NCBI GenBank assembly: GCA_034440495.1
Contig: JAWXCE010000036.1
Coordinates: forward strand, 1 to 43,467
Length of the DNA: 43,467 bases
Direction: 5' to 3'
From: JAWXCE01 sp034440495
Lineage (GTDB): Bacteria; Pseudomonadota; Alphaproteobacteria; Rhizobiales; Rhodomicrobiaceae
Shown: piece by piece, positions 31,642 through 40,819 of the stretch
Numbering within the stretch: the stretch's first letter is position 1
Layout of the letters: every line of letters begins with the position of its first letter
Program-made: the position numbers and the translations under genes
The notes under the pieces: generated by a model
Seen by the model: only the letters and a program-made list of their open reading frames with translations
The model's database searches: none
What the model was told of the DNA's origin: nothing

Positions 31642-34287
31642 CTAACTCAGGATTTTACTCACAATTTCGTCGGTATCCGGCGACAGGCCGGGCTTTGCCG
31701 CGATGGATTGAATGGCTTTCTGCGCCAGCGCTTGACGCCCCGGCTCAAACATGCGCCAGTTCTCGAATGCGCCAGCCATGCGCGCGGCGACCTGCGGGTT
31801 AAATCCGTCGAGTTCGAGAATCGCCGAGGCAAGGAGAGCGTAACCCTCACCGCTCGCATCGTTGAAGCGCACCTGGTTGCCATGAGCAAACGCGCCATAA
31901 ACCGAGCGGACTTTGTTTGGGTTGGTGATGTTGAACAGTGGGTGCTGCGTAAGTTTGCGGACGCGCGATACGGCATTCGCGGCGTGCGACGTAGCCTGCA
32001 TGGCAAACCATTTGTCGATGACGATATGATCGTCTTTCCAACGGTCGTAGAAATCCGCGAATGCGGCTTTGCTTGCAGCCGTTTCCTCGTTGGACAGGAT
32101 GCTCAACGCCGCCATTGTGTCGGTCATATTACGCGCGGTGTCGTAGTAAGCTTTCACCATTTTCAGCCCGCTCTTACCGCCGCCTGCAACGAGATAGCTG
32201 AGGGCCGTATTGCGCAAGGCCCGGGCGCCTGCGCTTGCCGCGTCCGGCGAATATGTCTCGCCGGGTATAGCGGCCAAAGTTTCGTAAAGGCTGATTAGCG
32301 GCGCGGCCAGGACTTTGCCGATTTTCGCGCGAAACGCCTGTCTAGCGGTGTGAATCGCCTCCGGATCGACGTTGTGGCCAATGGCGGAAGCCACATCGAG
32401 TTCCGAAGGCAAAGTGGCGAAAGCCGTGCGATATGCCGGGTCAAGGCTTTCGTCAGCAAGCGTTTTGCCCAAGGCTTCGATGAACGCGCTTTGCATTTTC
32501 GACTTCGGCGCCAAACCGGTGGCGGCTGTAATGAGAAGCCGCATCGCCAGCGTGCGCCCCGCCTCCCAGCGATTGAAGGCGTTGGAGTCATGCGCCATCA
32601 GAAACAGCAGGTCGGCGTCTTTCAGGTCGGTGGTAAGCTTGACCGGCGCCGAGAAATCTCGCAGCAGCGACAGCGTCGGCCGCTCGGTTAAGCCTTCAAA
32701 GATGAAAGTCTCACGCCTCTTGCGTAGCTGTATCAAACTGTTTTCGACGATACCACCGCCTTCAAGCCGCAGCGGCAAATCATCCCCGTTTTTGCCAACA
32801 AGCCCTAGTTTTACTGGAATTTGCTGGGGCTTCTTCTTCGTTTGTCCGGGCGATGCGTTAAGCGTTTGCGTGAGCGTTAAGCGCGCCGTTTGCTTGGCGG
32901 CGGAATAGGTGAAGCGCGCGTTCAGCTCAGGCGCGCCAGCCTGGCTGTACCAAAGCTTGAACTGACCAAGATCGGCGTTATTGGCGTCCGCCATCGCGGC
33001 GATAAAGTCCTCAACCGTCACCGCCTGTCCGTCGTGCCGCTCGAAATAGAGGTCAATGCCTTTACGGAAGCCCTCAACGCCAACCAAGGTTTGCAGCATC
33101 CGGCAAAGTTCGGCGCCTTTTTCGTAAACAGTGAGCGTGTAGAAATTGTTGATCTCAATGAACGAGTCCGGGCGCACGGGATGCGCCAGCGGTCCGCTAT
33201 CCTCGGGGAATTGCCGGGAGCGCAAAAGCCGCACATCGCCAATGCGCTTCACTGCGCGGGATCGCTCGTCTGAGGTGAATTCCTGATCGCGGAACACCGT
33301 CAACCCCTCTTTCAGGCAAAGCTGAAACCAGTCGCGGCAGGTGACGCGGTTACCCGTCCAGTTGTGGAAATATTCATGTGCGACAACGGCCTCGATGTGC
33401 TCGTAATCGCTATCCGTGGCGGTTTCGGGCGCGGCGAGAATAAGTTTGTCGTTGAAGATGTTAAGGCCCTTGTTCTCCATCGCGCCCATGTTGAAATCGG
33501 ACACGGCGACGATCATGAAAATATCGAGGTCGTATTCAAGCCCGAACCGCTTCTCATCCCACGCCATCGAGCGCTTCAGGCTGTCCATCGCCCACCAGCA
33601 CCGCTCCTCCTTGCCCAGTTCGGCATAAATGCGCAGATCGACTTTGCGGCCTGACGCCGTGTTGAACTCGTCGCGAATATGCGCGAGATTGCCGCCAACA
33701 AGCGCGAACAGATAGGATGGCTTGGGGTGCGGGTCGTCCCAGACGGCGTAATGGCGCCCGCCCTCCAGATCGCCAGACTCGATCAGATTGCCGTTGCCAA
33801 GCAGCACCGGCGCCTCGGCTTTGTCCGCCTCCAGACGCACGCGAAATTTGGCCAGCACATCCGGCCGGTCGAGATAGGGCGCGATGCGCCGGAAGCCCTC
33901 GGCCTCGCACTGCGTGCAGTAAATGCCGCGCGAGAGGTAAAGCCCCGATAGCGCCTTGTTCGATTGTGGATCGCATACAGAGACGATCGTCAGGACAAAA
34001 GGCGATGATGGCGGCTCATGAATTGTCAACCATGCCGCGTCAATTTGATAAACGGGAGGGCTTACCGGCGCGCCATTAATATGAATGCTTTCAATTACAA
34101 GATTTTCAGCATTCAGCTCCAAAGCTCCGGGTTTTTCCCCGGCGGCTGGATTGCGTCTCAGACTCAACGTCGATGTAACCCGGGTTTGCGTAGCGTGCAG
34201 CGCAATATCGAACCCGGCGGCGTCGATTAGGTAGTCCGATAGCCGGTAATCCTTGAGGTAAATTGTGCGCTGCTTATCGTCTTTCAT
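31642..34287 (-). CDS. pepN: Aminopeptidase N
   Basis: PepN is a cytoplasmic M1 zinc aminopeptidase. From the ATG at 34285-34287 (GGA seven bases upstream) it has 881 residues, the usual length. The substrate-binding GAMENKGLNIFN and the zinc site HEYFH (304-308) with the downstream glutamate of LKEGLTVF (E327) are intact, as is the VYEKGAELCRML segment with the catalytic tyrosine. A TTG nine codons upstream is a less likely start. It is transcribed alone between cbbR and the sensor kinase gene. Confidence 0.96.
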   Translation of the reverse strand: MKDDKQRTIYLKDYRLSDYLIDAAGFDIALHATQTRVTSTLSLRRNPAAGEKPGALELNAENLVIESIHINGAPVSPPVYQIDAAWLTIHEPPSSPFVLTIVSVCDPQSNKALSGLYLSRGIYCTQCEAEGFRRIAPYLDRPDVLAKFRVRLEADKAEAPVLLGNGNLIESGDLEGGRHYAVWDDPHPKPSYLFALVGGNLAHIRDEFNTASGRKVDLRIYAELGKEERCWWAMDSLKRSMAWDEKRFGLEYDLDIFMIVAVSDFNMGAMENKGLNIFNDKLILAAPETATDSDYEHIEAVVAHEYFHNWTGNRVTCRDWFQLCLKEGLTVFRDQEFTSDERSRAVKRIGDVRLLRSRQFPEDSGPLAHPVRPDSFIEINNFYTLTVYEKGAELCRMLQTLVGVEGFRKGIDLYFERHDGQAVTVEDFIAAMADANNADLGQFKLWYSQAGAPELNARFTYSAAKQTARLTLTQTLNASPGQTKKKPQQIPVKLGLVGKNGDDLPLRLEGGGIVENSLIQLRKRRETFIFEGLTERPTLSLLRDFSAPVKLTTDLKDADLLFLMAHDSNAFNRWEAGRTLAMRLLITAATGLAPKSKMQSAFIEALGKTLADESLDPAYRTAFATLPSELDVASAIGHNVDPEAIHTARQAFRAKIGKVLAAPLISLYETLAAIPGETYSPDAASAGARALRNTALSYLVAGGGKSGLKMVKAYYDTARNMTDTMAALSILSNEETAASKAAFADFYDRWKDDHIVIDKWFAMQATSHAANAVSRVRKLTQHPLFNITNPNKVRSVYGAFAHGNQVRFNDASGEGYALLASAILELDGFNPQVAARMAGAFENWRMFEPGRQALAQKAIQSIAAKPGLSPDTDEIVSKILS

Positions 34288-34388
34288 GAGTTTTCCAGTT
34301 TTATGAACGGCCAAACGCCAAGCCGCCGAATCAGCAGATTAGCCTATGCAGGTGCAGGTTACGCCCGTATCCGTGTTATTTTGCGGCC

Positions 34389-35321
34389 TTAAGCTGTTGC
34401 GGTGCGCATGCCGGGTGCATCGGGGAGAAAGTGCGCGCCCTGCGATGTCAGGAAAAGCCACATAGCTTCGGCGGCGGGCAGCAGCCGTTTCTCACTGCGG
34501 CGCACCGCATACCATTCGCGCATAAGGGGCAAACCCTCAACCTGCAACTGCACCAGCCGTTTGTCGCCAATCTCCGCCGCGACGGTGTGCGCGGAAATGA
34601 AGGAGATGCCAAGCCCCGCCATGACAGCCTGCTTGATGGTCTCGTTCGAACCGATCTCCATGCCGATACGCGGCTTGAAATTCAGATCGCGGAAGAATTT
34701 CTCCATCAGCGCGCGCGTGCCGGAGCCATCCTCTCGCATGAGGAAAATCTCGGAAACCAGTTCTTTGCCCGTTAGGCGCTTTTTCTTGATGAGTGCATGG
34801 TCAGGCGGCGCCACGATGATATGCGGATGCAAACCGATGATTTCCTTCTGCACGTCGAGCGACTCGGGCGGTCGCCCCATGACGGCGACATCGATGCTGA
34901 AGTTCTGCAGCGCGCGAATGGTTTCGCCCCGATTGCCGACGCTGAGGCGCACCTCTATGAGCGGATGTAGTTTTTGAAATGCCGCCAGTGCCCGAGGCGC
35001 GAAATATTTCGCCGTGCTGACAACGCCGACCAGCACCTTTCCGCCCTTCAGGCCTTTCAAAAGCGCCAGTTCCTGCTCACAATCGGCAAGCGCCGCCTCG
35101 ATACGCTGGGCGGCAAGCAGCACCTTTTCGCCGGCCTGGGTCGCCAGCGGGCCATCGCCCGAGCGCTCGATGAGCGACATGCCAATTGCCGCTTCCAGAA
35201 GCTGCATCTGGATGGTAATGGCGGGGGGCGTGACGTTAAGTTCGCGCGCGGCGCCCGTCATGGAACCGCTTTTTATAACTGCCGCTAATGCCCGGAGCTG
35301 TTTAAGAGTTATGTTTCTCAT
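34389..35321 (-). CDS. cbbR: LysR-type regulator CbbR of the Calvin cycle operon
   Basis: The 310-residue protein begins MRNITLKQLRALAAVIKSGS, matching CbbR, with the winged helix-turn-helix SMTGAARELNVTPPAITIQM at about 19-38. The effector domain (about 90-300) shows GVVSTAKYFAPRAL, VAVMGRPPESLDV and a normal ending. CbbR activates cbb operons in response to metabolites such as RuBP, ATP or NADPH. Its position, divergent from cbbF with 167 bases between start codons, is the classic arrangement and the strongest evidence for its target. Confidence 0.93.
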   Translation of the reverse strand: MRNITLKQLRALAAVIKSGSMTGAARELNVTPPAITIQMQLLEAAIGMSLIERSGDGPLATQAGEKVLLAAQRIEAALADCEQELALLKGLKGGKVLVGVVSTAKYFAPRALAAFQKLHPLIEVRLSVGNRGETIRALQNFSIDVAVMGRPPESLDVQKEIIGLHPHIIVAPPDHALIKKKRLTGKELVSEIFLMREDGSGTRALMEKFFRDLNFKPRIGMEIGSNETIKQAVMAGLGISFISAHTVAAEIGDKRLVQLQVEGLPLMREWYAVRRSEKRLLPAAEAMWLFLTSQGAHFLPDAPGMRTATA

Positions 35322-35488
35322 GAGCTATATTTAGAGAAGTTTAATGCCATTTGTAATTTTTTCACATTTGCTTATCTCGCCATTCCATGGATCATAAAAG
35401 AAAATGAATATTGGAAGATTGGCTTGGCTCGGTTATTTAGCTTGGTTACAGGTTTCTTTCACAACTTACTAGGGAAGCTCAGGACAAC
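35322..35488. promoter_or_regulatory. cbbR-cbbF divergent control region
   Basis: 167 AT-rich bases hold both promoters. By the family rule CbbR should bind TNA-N7/8-TNA-type sites here; atttagagaagtttaat (35328-35344) is the best-looking candidate and lies close to the cbbR start, as expected for autorepression. A second related stretch is atcataaaagaaaatgaat (35391-35409). A weak -35/-10 pair for cbbF is TTGGAA (35411-35416) and TTATTT (35433-35438). The ribosome site of cbbF is cagga at 35479-35483. The individual boxes are suggestions only. Confidence 0.5.
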
Positions 35489-36517
35489 ATGACCGGTTTT
35501 CCGAATTTGAATGTCTATCTGTCGAACTGGGCGGGAAGCGACGCCCAACGCCTCGCGGTCTTGCATACGGTGTCCGCGCTCGCTGACGCTGGCCTAAAAA
35601 TCGCAGCGCTGATCGCCAAAGGCCCGCTGGCAGGGCAAATGGCCCAGGTTCTGGGCGCGCATGCTGATGGTGATAGCCAGAAGCAGCTCGATTTTCTGAC
35701 GAACCAAATGGTGCTTGAGGCGCTCACGCTTTCGCCGGTCGCGTTTGTTGGGTCTGAGGAAGACGAAGCCGCCATAACGCTCAACGCTAGCGCACCGCTC
35801 GCTGTTAATATTGATCCGCTAGACGGTTCGTCCAATATCGACACTAACGTGTCCATCGGTACAATTTTCTCCATCCTGCCCGCTGCTGGCCCCGGTTCGC
35901 TTCTGCAGCCCGGCACGGCGCAACTGGCGGCAGGTTACATCGTTTATGGCCCACAAACCGCAATGGTGCTAACCGTCGGCGCAGGCACGCAGATTTTCTG
36001 GGTCGATCCAGAGACGCGCGAATGGCGGCTGGCCAAGGCCAATGTGATTATCCCGCCAGAAACGCGCGAGTATGCCGTCAACAGCTCCAATTTCCGTCAC
36101 TGGGACGCGCCCATGCAATCCTACATCGCGGATTTAAAGCTCGGCGCCGACGGACCGCGCAAGGTGGATTTCAACATGCGCTGGATTGGCTCGCTCGTCG
36201 CCGACGCATTCCGCATTCTGACAAGAGGTGGCATCTATCTCTATCCCGGCGACGCGCGCAAAGGATATCGCGACGGACGGCTTCGGCTGCTCTACGAGGG
36301 CGCGCCCATCGCCATGATTATCGAACAGGCGGGCGGGTCGTGTATAGATGGAACATGCCGGGTTATGGATGTGCGCGCTACATCGCTGCATCAGCGCACG
36401 CCGTTAATTTTTGGCTCCCGTAATGAAGTAGCTGAGGCAGGCCATTACCATACCACGCCGCCAGCCATGGGCGAAAATTCACCACTTTTCGTTAGGCGCG
36501 GGTTGTTTAGAACGTAG
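35489..36517 (+). CDS. cbbF: Class 1 fructose-1,6-bisphosphatase (Calvin cycle)
   Basis: The 342-residue enzyme dephosphorylates fructose 1,6-bisphosphate and, in proteobacterial Calvin cycles, often sedoheptulose 1,7-bisphosphate. The metal and substrate motif DPLDGSSNID starts at D109, preceded by the acidic VGSEEDEA; later NFRHWDAPMQSYI, MRWIGSLVADAFRIL and GGIYLYPGD are all family features. It is the first gene of the operon, with a good ribosome site, and lies 11 bases before cbbP. Confidence 0.95.
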   Translation: MTGFPNLNVYLSNWAGSDAQRLAVLHTVSALADAGLKIAALIAKGPLAGQMAQVLGAHADGDSQKQLDFLTNQMVLEALTLSPVAFVGSEEDEAAITLNASAPLAVNIDPLDGSSNIDTNVSIGTIFSILPAAGPGSLLQPGTAQLAAGYIVYGPQTAMVLTVGAGTQIFWVDPETREWRLAKANVIIPPETREYAVNSSNFRHWDAPMQSYIADLKLGADGPRKVDFNMRWIGSLVADAFRILTRGGIYLYPGDARKGYRDGRLRLLYEGAPIAMIIEQAGGSCIDGTCRVMDVRATSLHQRTPLIFGSRNEVAEAGHYHTTPPAMGENSPLFVRRGLFRT

Positions 36518-36528
36518 GTTCAAACTTA

Positions 36529-37404
36529 ATGTCGGTGAAGCATCCTATTATTTCGGTTACAGGGTCTTCCGGGGCTGGCACAACGTCGGTTAAGAATACG
36601 TTCGATGCAATTTTCAGGCGCGAGAAAGTTATTCCCGCCGATATTGAGGGCGACGCATTCCACCGCTACGACCGGACGGAAATGAAGCGGGTGATGCTTG
36701 AGGAAGAGGCGAACGGCAACAACCACTTCAGCCATTTCGGCCCGCAGGCCAATCTGCTCGAAGAACTGGAGGCGACATTCCGGCAGTATAGTCACACTGG
36801 CAAGGGCCGCACCCGCAGGTATGTGCACGACGCGGCTGAGGCGGCAAAGTACGGCGCGCCGCCCGGAACATTCACCGAATGGGGCGATTTCCCCGAGAAA
36901 ACCGACCTTATGTTTTATGAAGGACTGCATGGCACTGTCGTAACGAAAACGCTCAATATCGCGCAGTATGCAGACATGAAAATCGGCGTCGTGCCTGTGA
37001 TAAATCTGGAATGGATACAGAAAATTCACCGCGACAGCGATATGCGCGGCTATTCAACAGAAGCGGTGACGCACACGATTTTGCGGCGCATGCCGGATTA
37101 TGTGAACTATATCTGCCCGCAATTTTCGGAAACTGACGTGAATTTCCAGCGCGTGCCAACCGTTGACACATCGAATCCGTTCGTGTCGCGCTGGATCCCT
37201 ACGCCCGACGAATCCATGGTGGTCATCCGTTTTAGAAATCCGCGCGGCATCGATTTCGCCTATCTGCAGGCCATGATACACGACAGTTTCATGTCCCGCG
37301 CCAACTCCATCGTCATCCCCGGCGGCAAGCTGGATCTGGCGATGCAACTGATATTGACGCCGATGATTATGAAACTGGTCGAACAGAAACGGCGCGCGCA
37401 TTAA
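36529..37404 (+). CDS. cbbP: Phosphoribulokinase
   Basis: CbbP makes ribulose 1,5-bisphosphate, the CO2 acceptor, from ribulose 5-phosphate and ATP. The 291-residue protein is the short proteobacterial (octameric) type, with the P-loop GSSGAGTTS at 12-20, DIEGDAFHRYDRTEMK with the catalytic aspartate, FSHFGPQANL, FYEGLHG and the end ILTPMIMKLVEQKRRAH. The redox-regulatory cysteines of plant and cyanobacterial enzymes are absent. It is located between cbbF and cbbT with very short gaps (11 and 9 bases). Confidence 0.97.
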   Translation: MSVKHPIISVTGSSGAGTTSVKNTFDAIFRREKVIPADIEGDAFHRYDRTEMKRVMLEEEANGNNHFSHFGPQANLLEELEATFRQYSHTGKGRTRRYVHDAAEAAKYGAPPGTFTEWGDFPEKTDLMFYEGLHGTVVTKTLNIAQYADMKIGVVPVINLEWIQKIHRDSDMRGYSTEAVTHTILRRMPDYVNYICPQFSETDVNFQRVPTVDTSNPFVSRWIPTPDESMVVIRFRNPRGIDFAYLQAMIHDSFMSRANSIVIPGGKLDLAMQLILTPMIMKLVEQKRRAH

Positions 37405-37413
37405 GGAAGAAGC

Positions 37414-39447
37414 ATGACGAGTTATTTAGCAAAAGCTGAAGCAGCGCCGCCGCTTACCGAAGGCGATGTATCGCTCAAAGATATGGCCAACGCCATCCGC
37501 GCTCTGTCTATGGATGCTGTGGAGGCGGCGAATTCAGGCCACCCAGGCATGCCAATGGGCATGGCCGACGTGGGCGCTGTGCTGTTCACCCAGTTTTTGA
37601 AGTACGATCCAACCATGCCCAACTGGCCGGATCGCGATCGCTTCGTACTGTCCGCCGGTCATGGCTCGATGTTCCTTTACTCCGTGCTGCATCTCACGGG
37701 CTATGCGGACATGACCATTGAGCAGATCAAGCGCTTTCGACAGCTTGGCTCCATCGCCGAAGGTCATCCGGAGTATGGCCACGCGACGGGCATCGAGATG
37801 ACCACCGGGCCGTTGGGCCAGGGGATAGCGACTGCGGTTGGCATGGCCATCGCCGAGCGCTTAACGGCGGCACGGTACGGCAACGCGGTCTGCGATCATT
37901 ATACCTATGTCATCGCTGGCGACGGCTGCCTCATGGAGGGCGTCAGCCACGAGGCCATCGACCTCGCAGGGCATTTGCGTTTGTCCAAGCTGGTAGTGCT
38001 TTTCGACGATAACTCCATATCCATCGACGGCCCCACATCCCTGTCCACTTCAATGGATCAGGTCGCGCGCTTCAAAGCGGCGGGCTGGAACGCGATGCGC
38101 GTCGATGGCCACGACACGGACGCCGTCGCTGCCGCCCTCGCCGCCGCAAAGGCAAGCGACCGGCCTACCATGATCGCCTGCAAAACCATCATCGGCAAAG
38201 GTTCGCCCAACCGGCAGGGAACGGAGAAAAGTCACGGTTCGGCGCTCGGGCCTGACGAAATGATTGAGACCCGCAAAAATCTCGGTTGGCCGCACGAGCC
38301 GTTTACTGTGCCTGCGGACATTCTCGCCGCGTGGCGCGAGGCGGGCGCCAAAGGCCAGAAGCTGCGCCAGGCATGGGAGGGTCGCTGGAATGCGCTGCCG
38401 TCGGATCAGCGGGAAGTGTATGACGATGCGCTCAAGGGCGATGTCGGCGCAGACGTGCATCGTGCGATTGAGGATTTGAAAGCGAAGTTTGCAGCCGAGA
38501 AGCCGAAGCTCGCCAGCCGCAAATCTGGCGAGATGGTGCTTCAGGTCATCAACGACGCGACCGAATTGACCATTGGCGGATCGGCCGACCTCACACATTC
38601 GAACTTCACCATCACCAAGGGCATGAAGGGCGTCACCCCGGAGGATTTCTCTGGCCGATATATATACTACGGCATCCGCGAGCACGGCATGGCCGCCGCC
38701 ATGAACGGCATCGCGCTGCACGGCGGCTTTATCCCGTATGGCGGCACATTTCTCGTGTTTACCGACTATTGCCGCCCAGCAATCCGCCTTTCTGCGCTTA
38801 TGGGCCAGCGCGTGATTTACGTGATGACACACGACTCCATCGGCCTCGGCGAAGACGGCCCAACGCACCAGCCCGTCGAGCATCTGGCCGCCCTGCGCGC
38901 CATGCCGAACGTAACCGTGTTTCGCCCGGCCGACGCCGTGGAGACCGCTGAAGCCTGGCAATGCGCGCTGGAAAACAAAGACGGCCCAAGCATCATCTGT
39001 CTCTCCCGCCAGGGTTTGCAGACGTTTCGGGAGAATTCCGCCGAAAACTTTACCTCGCTTGGCGGTTACATGATCGCGGAACCGGGTGCGGCGCGCGATG
39101 TGACATTGCTGGCGACTGGCTCCGAGGTCGCCATCGCTATGGACGCGGCAAAGAAACTCTCCGCTGAAGGCGTGAACGCGGGCGTAGTCTCGCTGCCGTC
39201 GTTTGAGCTGTTCAAACGCCAACCGCGCGAATATCGCATGGCGGTACTGGGCAAAGCGCCGCGCGTGGCCGTTGAGGCGGCGGTGCGCGATAGCTGGGAT
39301 CAGTTCATCGGACCGGAGGGGCGTTTTATAGGTATGACGGGCTTCGGCGCATCCGCTCCTATAGACGATCTTTACAAGCATTTCGGCATCACGGCAGATG
39401 CGGTTGTAGCGGCGGCCAAGGCGACCATCGCTGATAACAACGGATAG
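37414..39447 (+). CDS. cbbT: Transketolase (Calvin cycle)
   Basis: The 677-residue thiamine diphosphate enzyme moves two-carbon units in the regenerative phase of the cycle. Visible are the N-terminal ANSGHPGMPMGMADVG, the TPP motif GDGCLMEGVSHEAIDLAGHL followed by LFDDN, HDSIGLGEDGPTHQPVEHL in the pyrimidine domain, and the C-terminal DQFIGPEGRFIGM. The start has aagga seven bases upstream. The last codons, caacggatag, match the repeat unit that follows immediately, suggesting the repeat array arose from this end of the gene. Confidence 0.97.
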   Translation: MTSYLAKAEAAPPLTEGDVSLKDMANAIRALSMDAVEAANSGHPGMPMGMADVGAVLFTQFLKYDPTMPNWPDRDRFVLSAGHGSMFLYSVLHLTGYADMTIEQIKRFRQLGSIAEGHPEYGHATGIEMTTGPLGQGIATAVGMAIAERLTAARYGNAVCDHYTYVIAGDGCLMEGVSHEAIDLAGHLRLSKLVVLFDDNSISIDGPTSLSTSMDQVARFKAAGWNAMRVDGHDTDAVAAALAAAKASDRPTMIACKTIIGKGSPNRQGTEKSHGSALGPDEMIETRKNLGWPHEPFTVPADILAAWREAGAKGQKLRQAWEGRWNALPSDQREVYDDALKGDVGADVHRAIEDLKAKFAAEKPKLASRKSGEMVLQVINDATELTIGGSADLTHSNFTITKGMKGVTPEDFSGRYIYYGIREHGMAAAMNGIALHGGFIPYGGTFLVFTDYCRPAIRLSALMGQRVIYVMTHDSIGLGEDGPTHQPVEHLAALRAMPNVTVFRPADAVETAEAWQCALENKDGPSIICLSRQGLQTFRENSAENFTSLGGYMIAEPGAARDVTLLATGSEVAIAMDAAKKLSAEGVNAGVVSLPSFELFKRQPREYRMAVLGKAPRVAVEAAVRDSWDQFIGPEGRFIGMTGFGASAPIDDLYKHFGITADAVVAAAKATIADNNG

Positions 39448-39575
39448 TTTGCGCGGAGCGCAACAGATAGAAGTTTGCGCGGAGCGCAACAGATAGAAGT
39501 TTGCGCGGAGCGCAACGGATAGAAGTTTGCGCGGAGCGCAACGGATAGAAGTTTGCGCGGAGCGCAACGGATAGA
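39448..39575 (+). repeat. Five tandem 26-bp hairpin repeats between cbbT and pgk
   Basis: Copies start at 39448, 39474, 39500, 39526 and 39552; the last is two bases short. The unit is tttgcgcggagcgcaac followed by R and gatagaag, where R is A in copies 1-2 and G in copies 3-5. Each unit contains a perfect stem ttgcgc/gcgcaa over a ggA loop. The ten bases just before copy 1, caacggatag (39438-39447), equal the second half of the unit and contain the cbbT stop, so the array is about 5.4 units. The pgk ribosome site follows at once. It has no spacers and is not a CRISPR. Confidence 0.95.
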
Positions 39576-39586
39576 CGGAGGCTTTG

Positions 39587-40819
39587 ATGGAAGGCATTCG
39601 CAGCATCACCCATGCCGACGTGAAGGGCCGCACGGTGCTCGTGCGCGCGGATTTGAATGTGCCCATGGATGGCGCAAAGGTGAGCGACGCCACGCGCATC
39701 GACCGCTTTGCGCCGACGGTGAAAATTCTCGCCAATCGCGGCGCGCGCGTGGTGATCCTGTCGCATTTCGGGCGCCCGGACGGTAAGCCGGAGATGAAAT
39801 ACTCGCTGCGCCCCATCACGGGCGCGCTGGCGGAGGCGCTGGGCGAGCCGGTAAAATTCATCGCCGATTGCGCGGGCGAAACGACGGCGGCGGAGGTCGC
39901 CAGCGTGCCTTACGGCGGCGTCGCAGTGCTGGAAAACGTGCGCTTTCATCCCGGCGAGGAGGCGAACGATCCTGAGTTCGCGCAAAAACTTGCGGCCTTA
40001 GGCGATTTTTATGTGAACGACGCTTTTTCCTGCTCGCACCGGGCGCACGCTTCGATGCACGCCCTCGCCGCTTACCTGCCTGCTTACGCGGGGCCGTCCA
40101 TGATGGCTGAAATTGAGGCGCTATCCGCCGCGCTCGTCATCCCGCAGCGCCCGGTTGCCGCGCTCGTGGGAGGCGCCAAGGTTTCCTCAAAAATCGCGGT
40201 GCTGGAGCATCTGCTGAACCGCGTGGACGTCCTCATCATCGGTGGCGGGATGGCCAACACGTTCCTGCTCGCCATGGGGCACAATATTGGCAAATCGCTC
40301 GCCGAACCGGCTTACGCGGACAAGGCGCGCGAGATCATCGCTGCGGCCAGCGCGCGCGGCTCAACCATCGTTATCCCTGTGGATGCAACGCTGGGCGAGG
40401 CGTTTGCGCCGGGCGCGCGCAACTGGGTGGAGAATGTCGGCTCGCTGTCGGGCGAGGGGCTAATTCTGGACGTTGGCCCGCGCTCGGTAGAGGATTTGAC
40501 GGCGCGGCTTAACACTTGCCGCACACTGTTATGGAACGGCCCGCTGGGCGCGTTCGAGATCGAGCCTTTCGGGCGCGGCACCTTCGAGGTGGCGCGCGCG
40601 GCGGCACGGCTTACCAAACAGAGACGGCTAATTACGGTCGCGGGCGGCGGCGACACGGTTTCCGCGCTCAATGCGGCTGGCGTGACTGACGACTTCACTT
40701 ATGTATCGACGGCGGGCGGCGCTTTTCTGGAATGGCTGGAAGGCAAGGACTTGCCGGGCGTCGCCGTACTCAAAAAATCGCTCAAGGCGTCTATGGAGAA
40801 CCAATCGTGGCGCGGATAA
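39587..40819 (+). CDS. pgk: Phosphoglycerate kinase
   Basis: Phosphoglycerate kinase phosphorylates 3-phosphoglycerate in CO2 fixation and works in reverse in glycolysis. The 410-residue protein has VLVRADLNVPMDG, the arginine motif ILSHFGRPDG, FYVNDAFSCSHRAHAS, ALVGGAKVSSKIAVLEHL, GGGMANTFL and the nucleotide site AGGGDTVSALNAAG. The ATG at 39587 has ggag seven bases upstream; a TTG three bases earlier is a worse start. Its end overlaps cbbA by 13 bases. It is preceded by the hairpin array and may be a cbb-dedicated copy. Confidence 0.96.
   Translation: MEGIRSITHADVKGRTVLVRADLNVPMDGAKVSDATRIDRFAPTVKILANRGARVVILSHFGRPDGKPEMKYSLRPITGALAEALGEPVKFIADCAGETTAAEVASVPYGGVAVLENVRFHPGEEANDPEFAQKLAALGDFYVNDAFSCSHRAHASMHALAAYLPAYAGPSMMAEIEALSAALVIPQRPVAALVGGAKVSSKIAVLEHLLNRVDVLIIGGGMANTFLLAMGHNIGKSLAEPAYADKAREIIAAASARGSTIVIPVDATLGEAFAPGARNWVENVGSLSGEGLILDVGPRSVEDLTARLNTCRTLLWNGPLGAFEIEPFGRGTFEVARAAARLTKQRRLITVAGGGDTVSALNAAGVTDDFTYVSTAGGAFLEWLEGKDLPGVAVLKKSLKASMENQSWRG

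Noticed and set aside
39448..39575. CRISPR array
   Set aside because: The units are directly adjacent with no unique spacers, and no cas genes are near. It is a simple tandem repeat of a hairpin.
38050..39861. Minus-strand frame of 603 codons, and another at 39389-39985
   Set aside because: They are antisense to cbbT and pgk. They stay open because of GC-rich codon bias and the repeat array, which gives repeated SVALRANFY-like peptides. Not a real gene.
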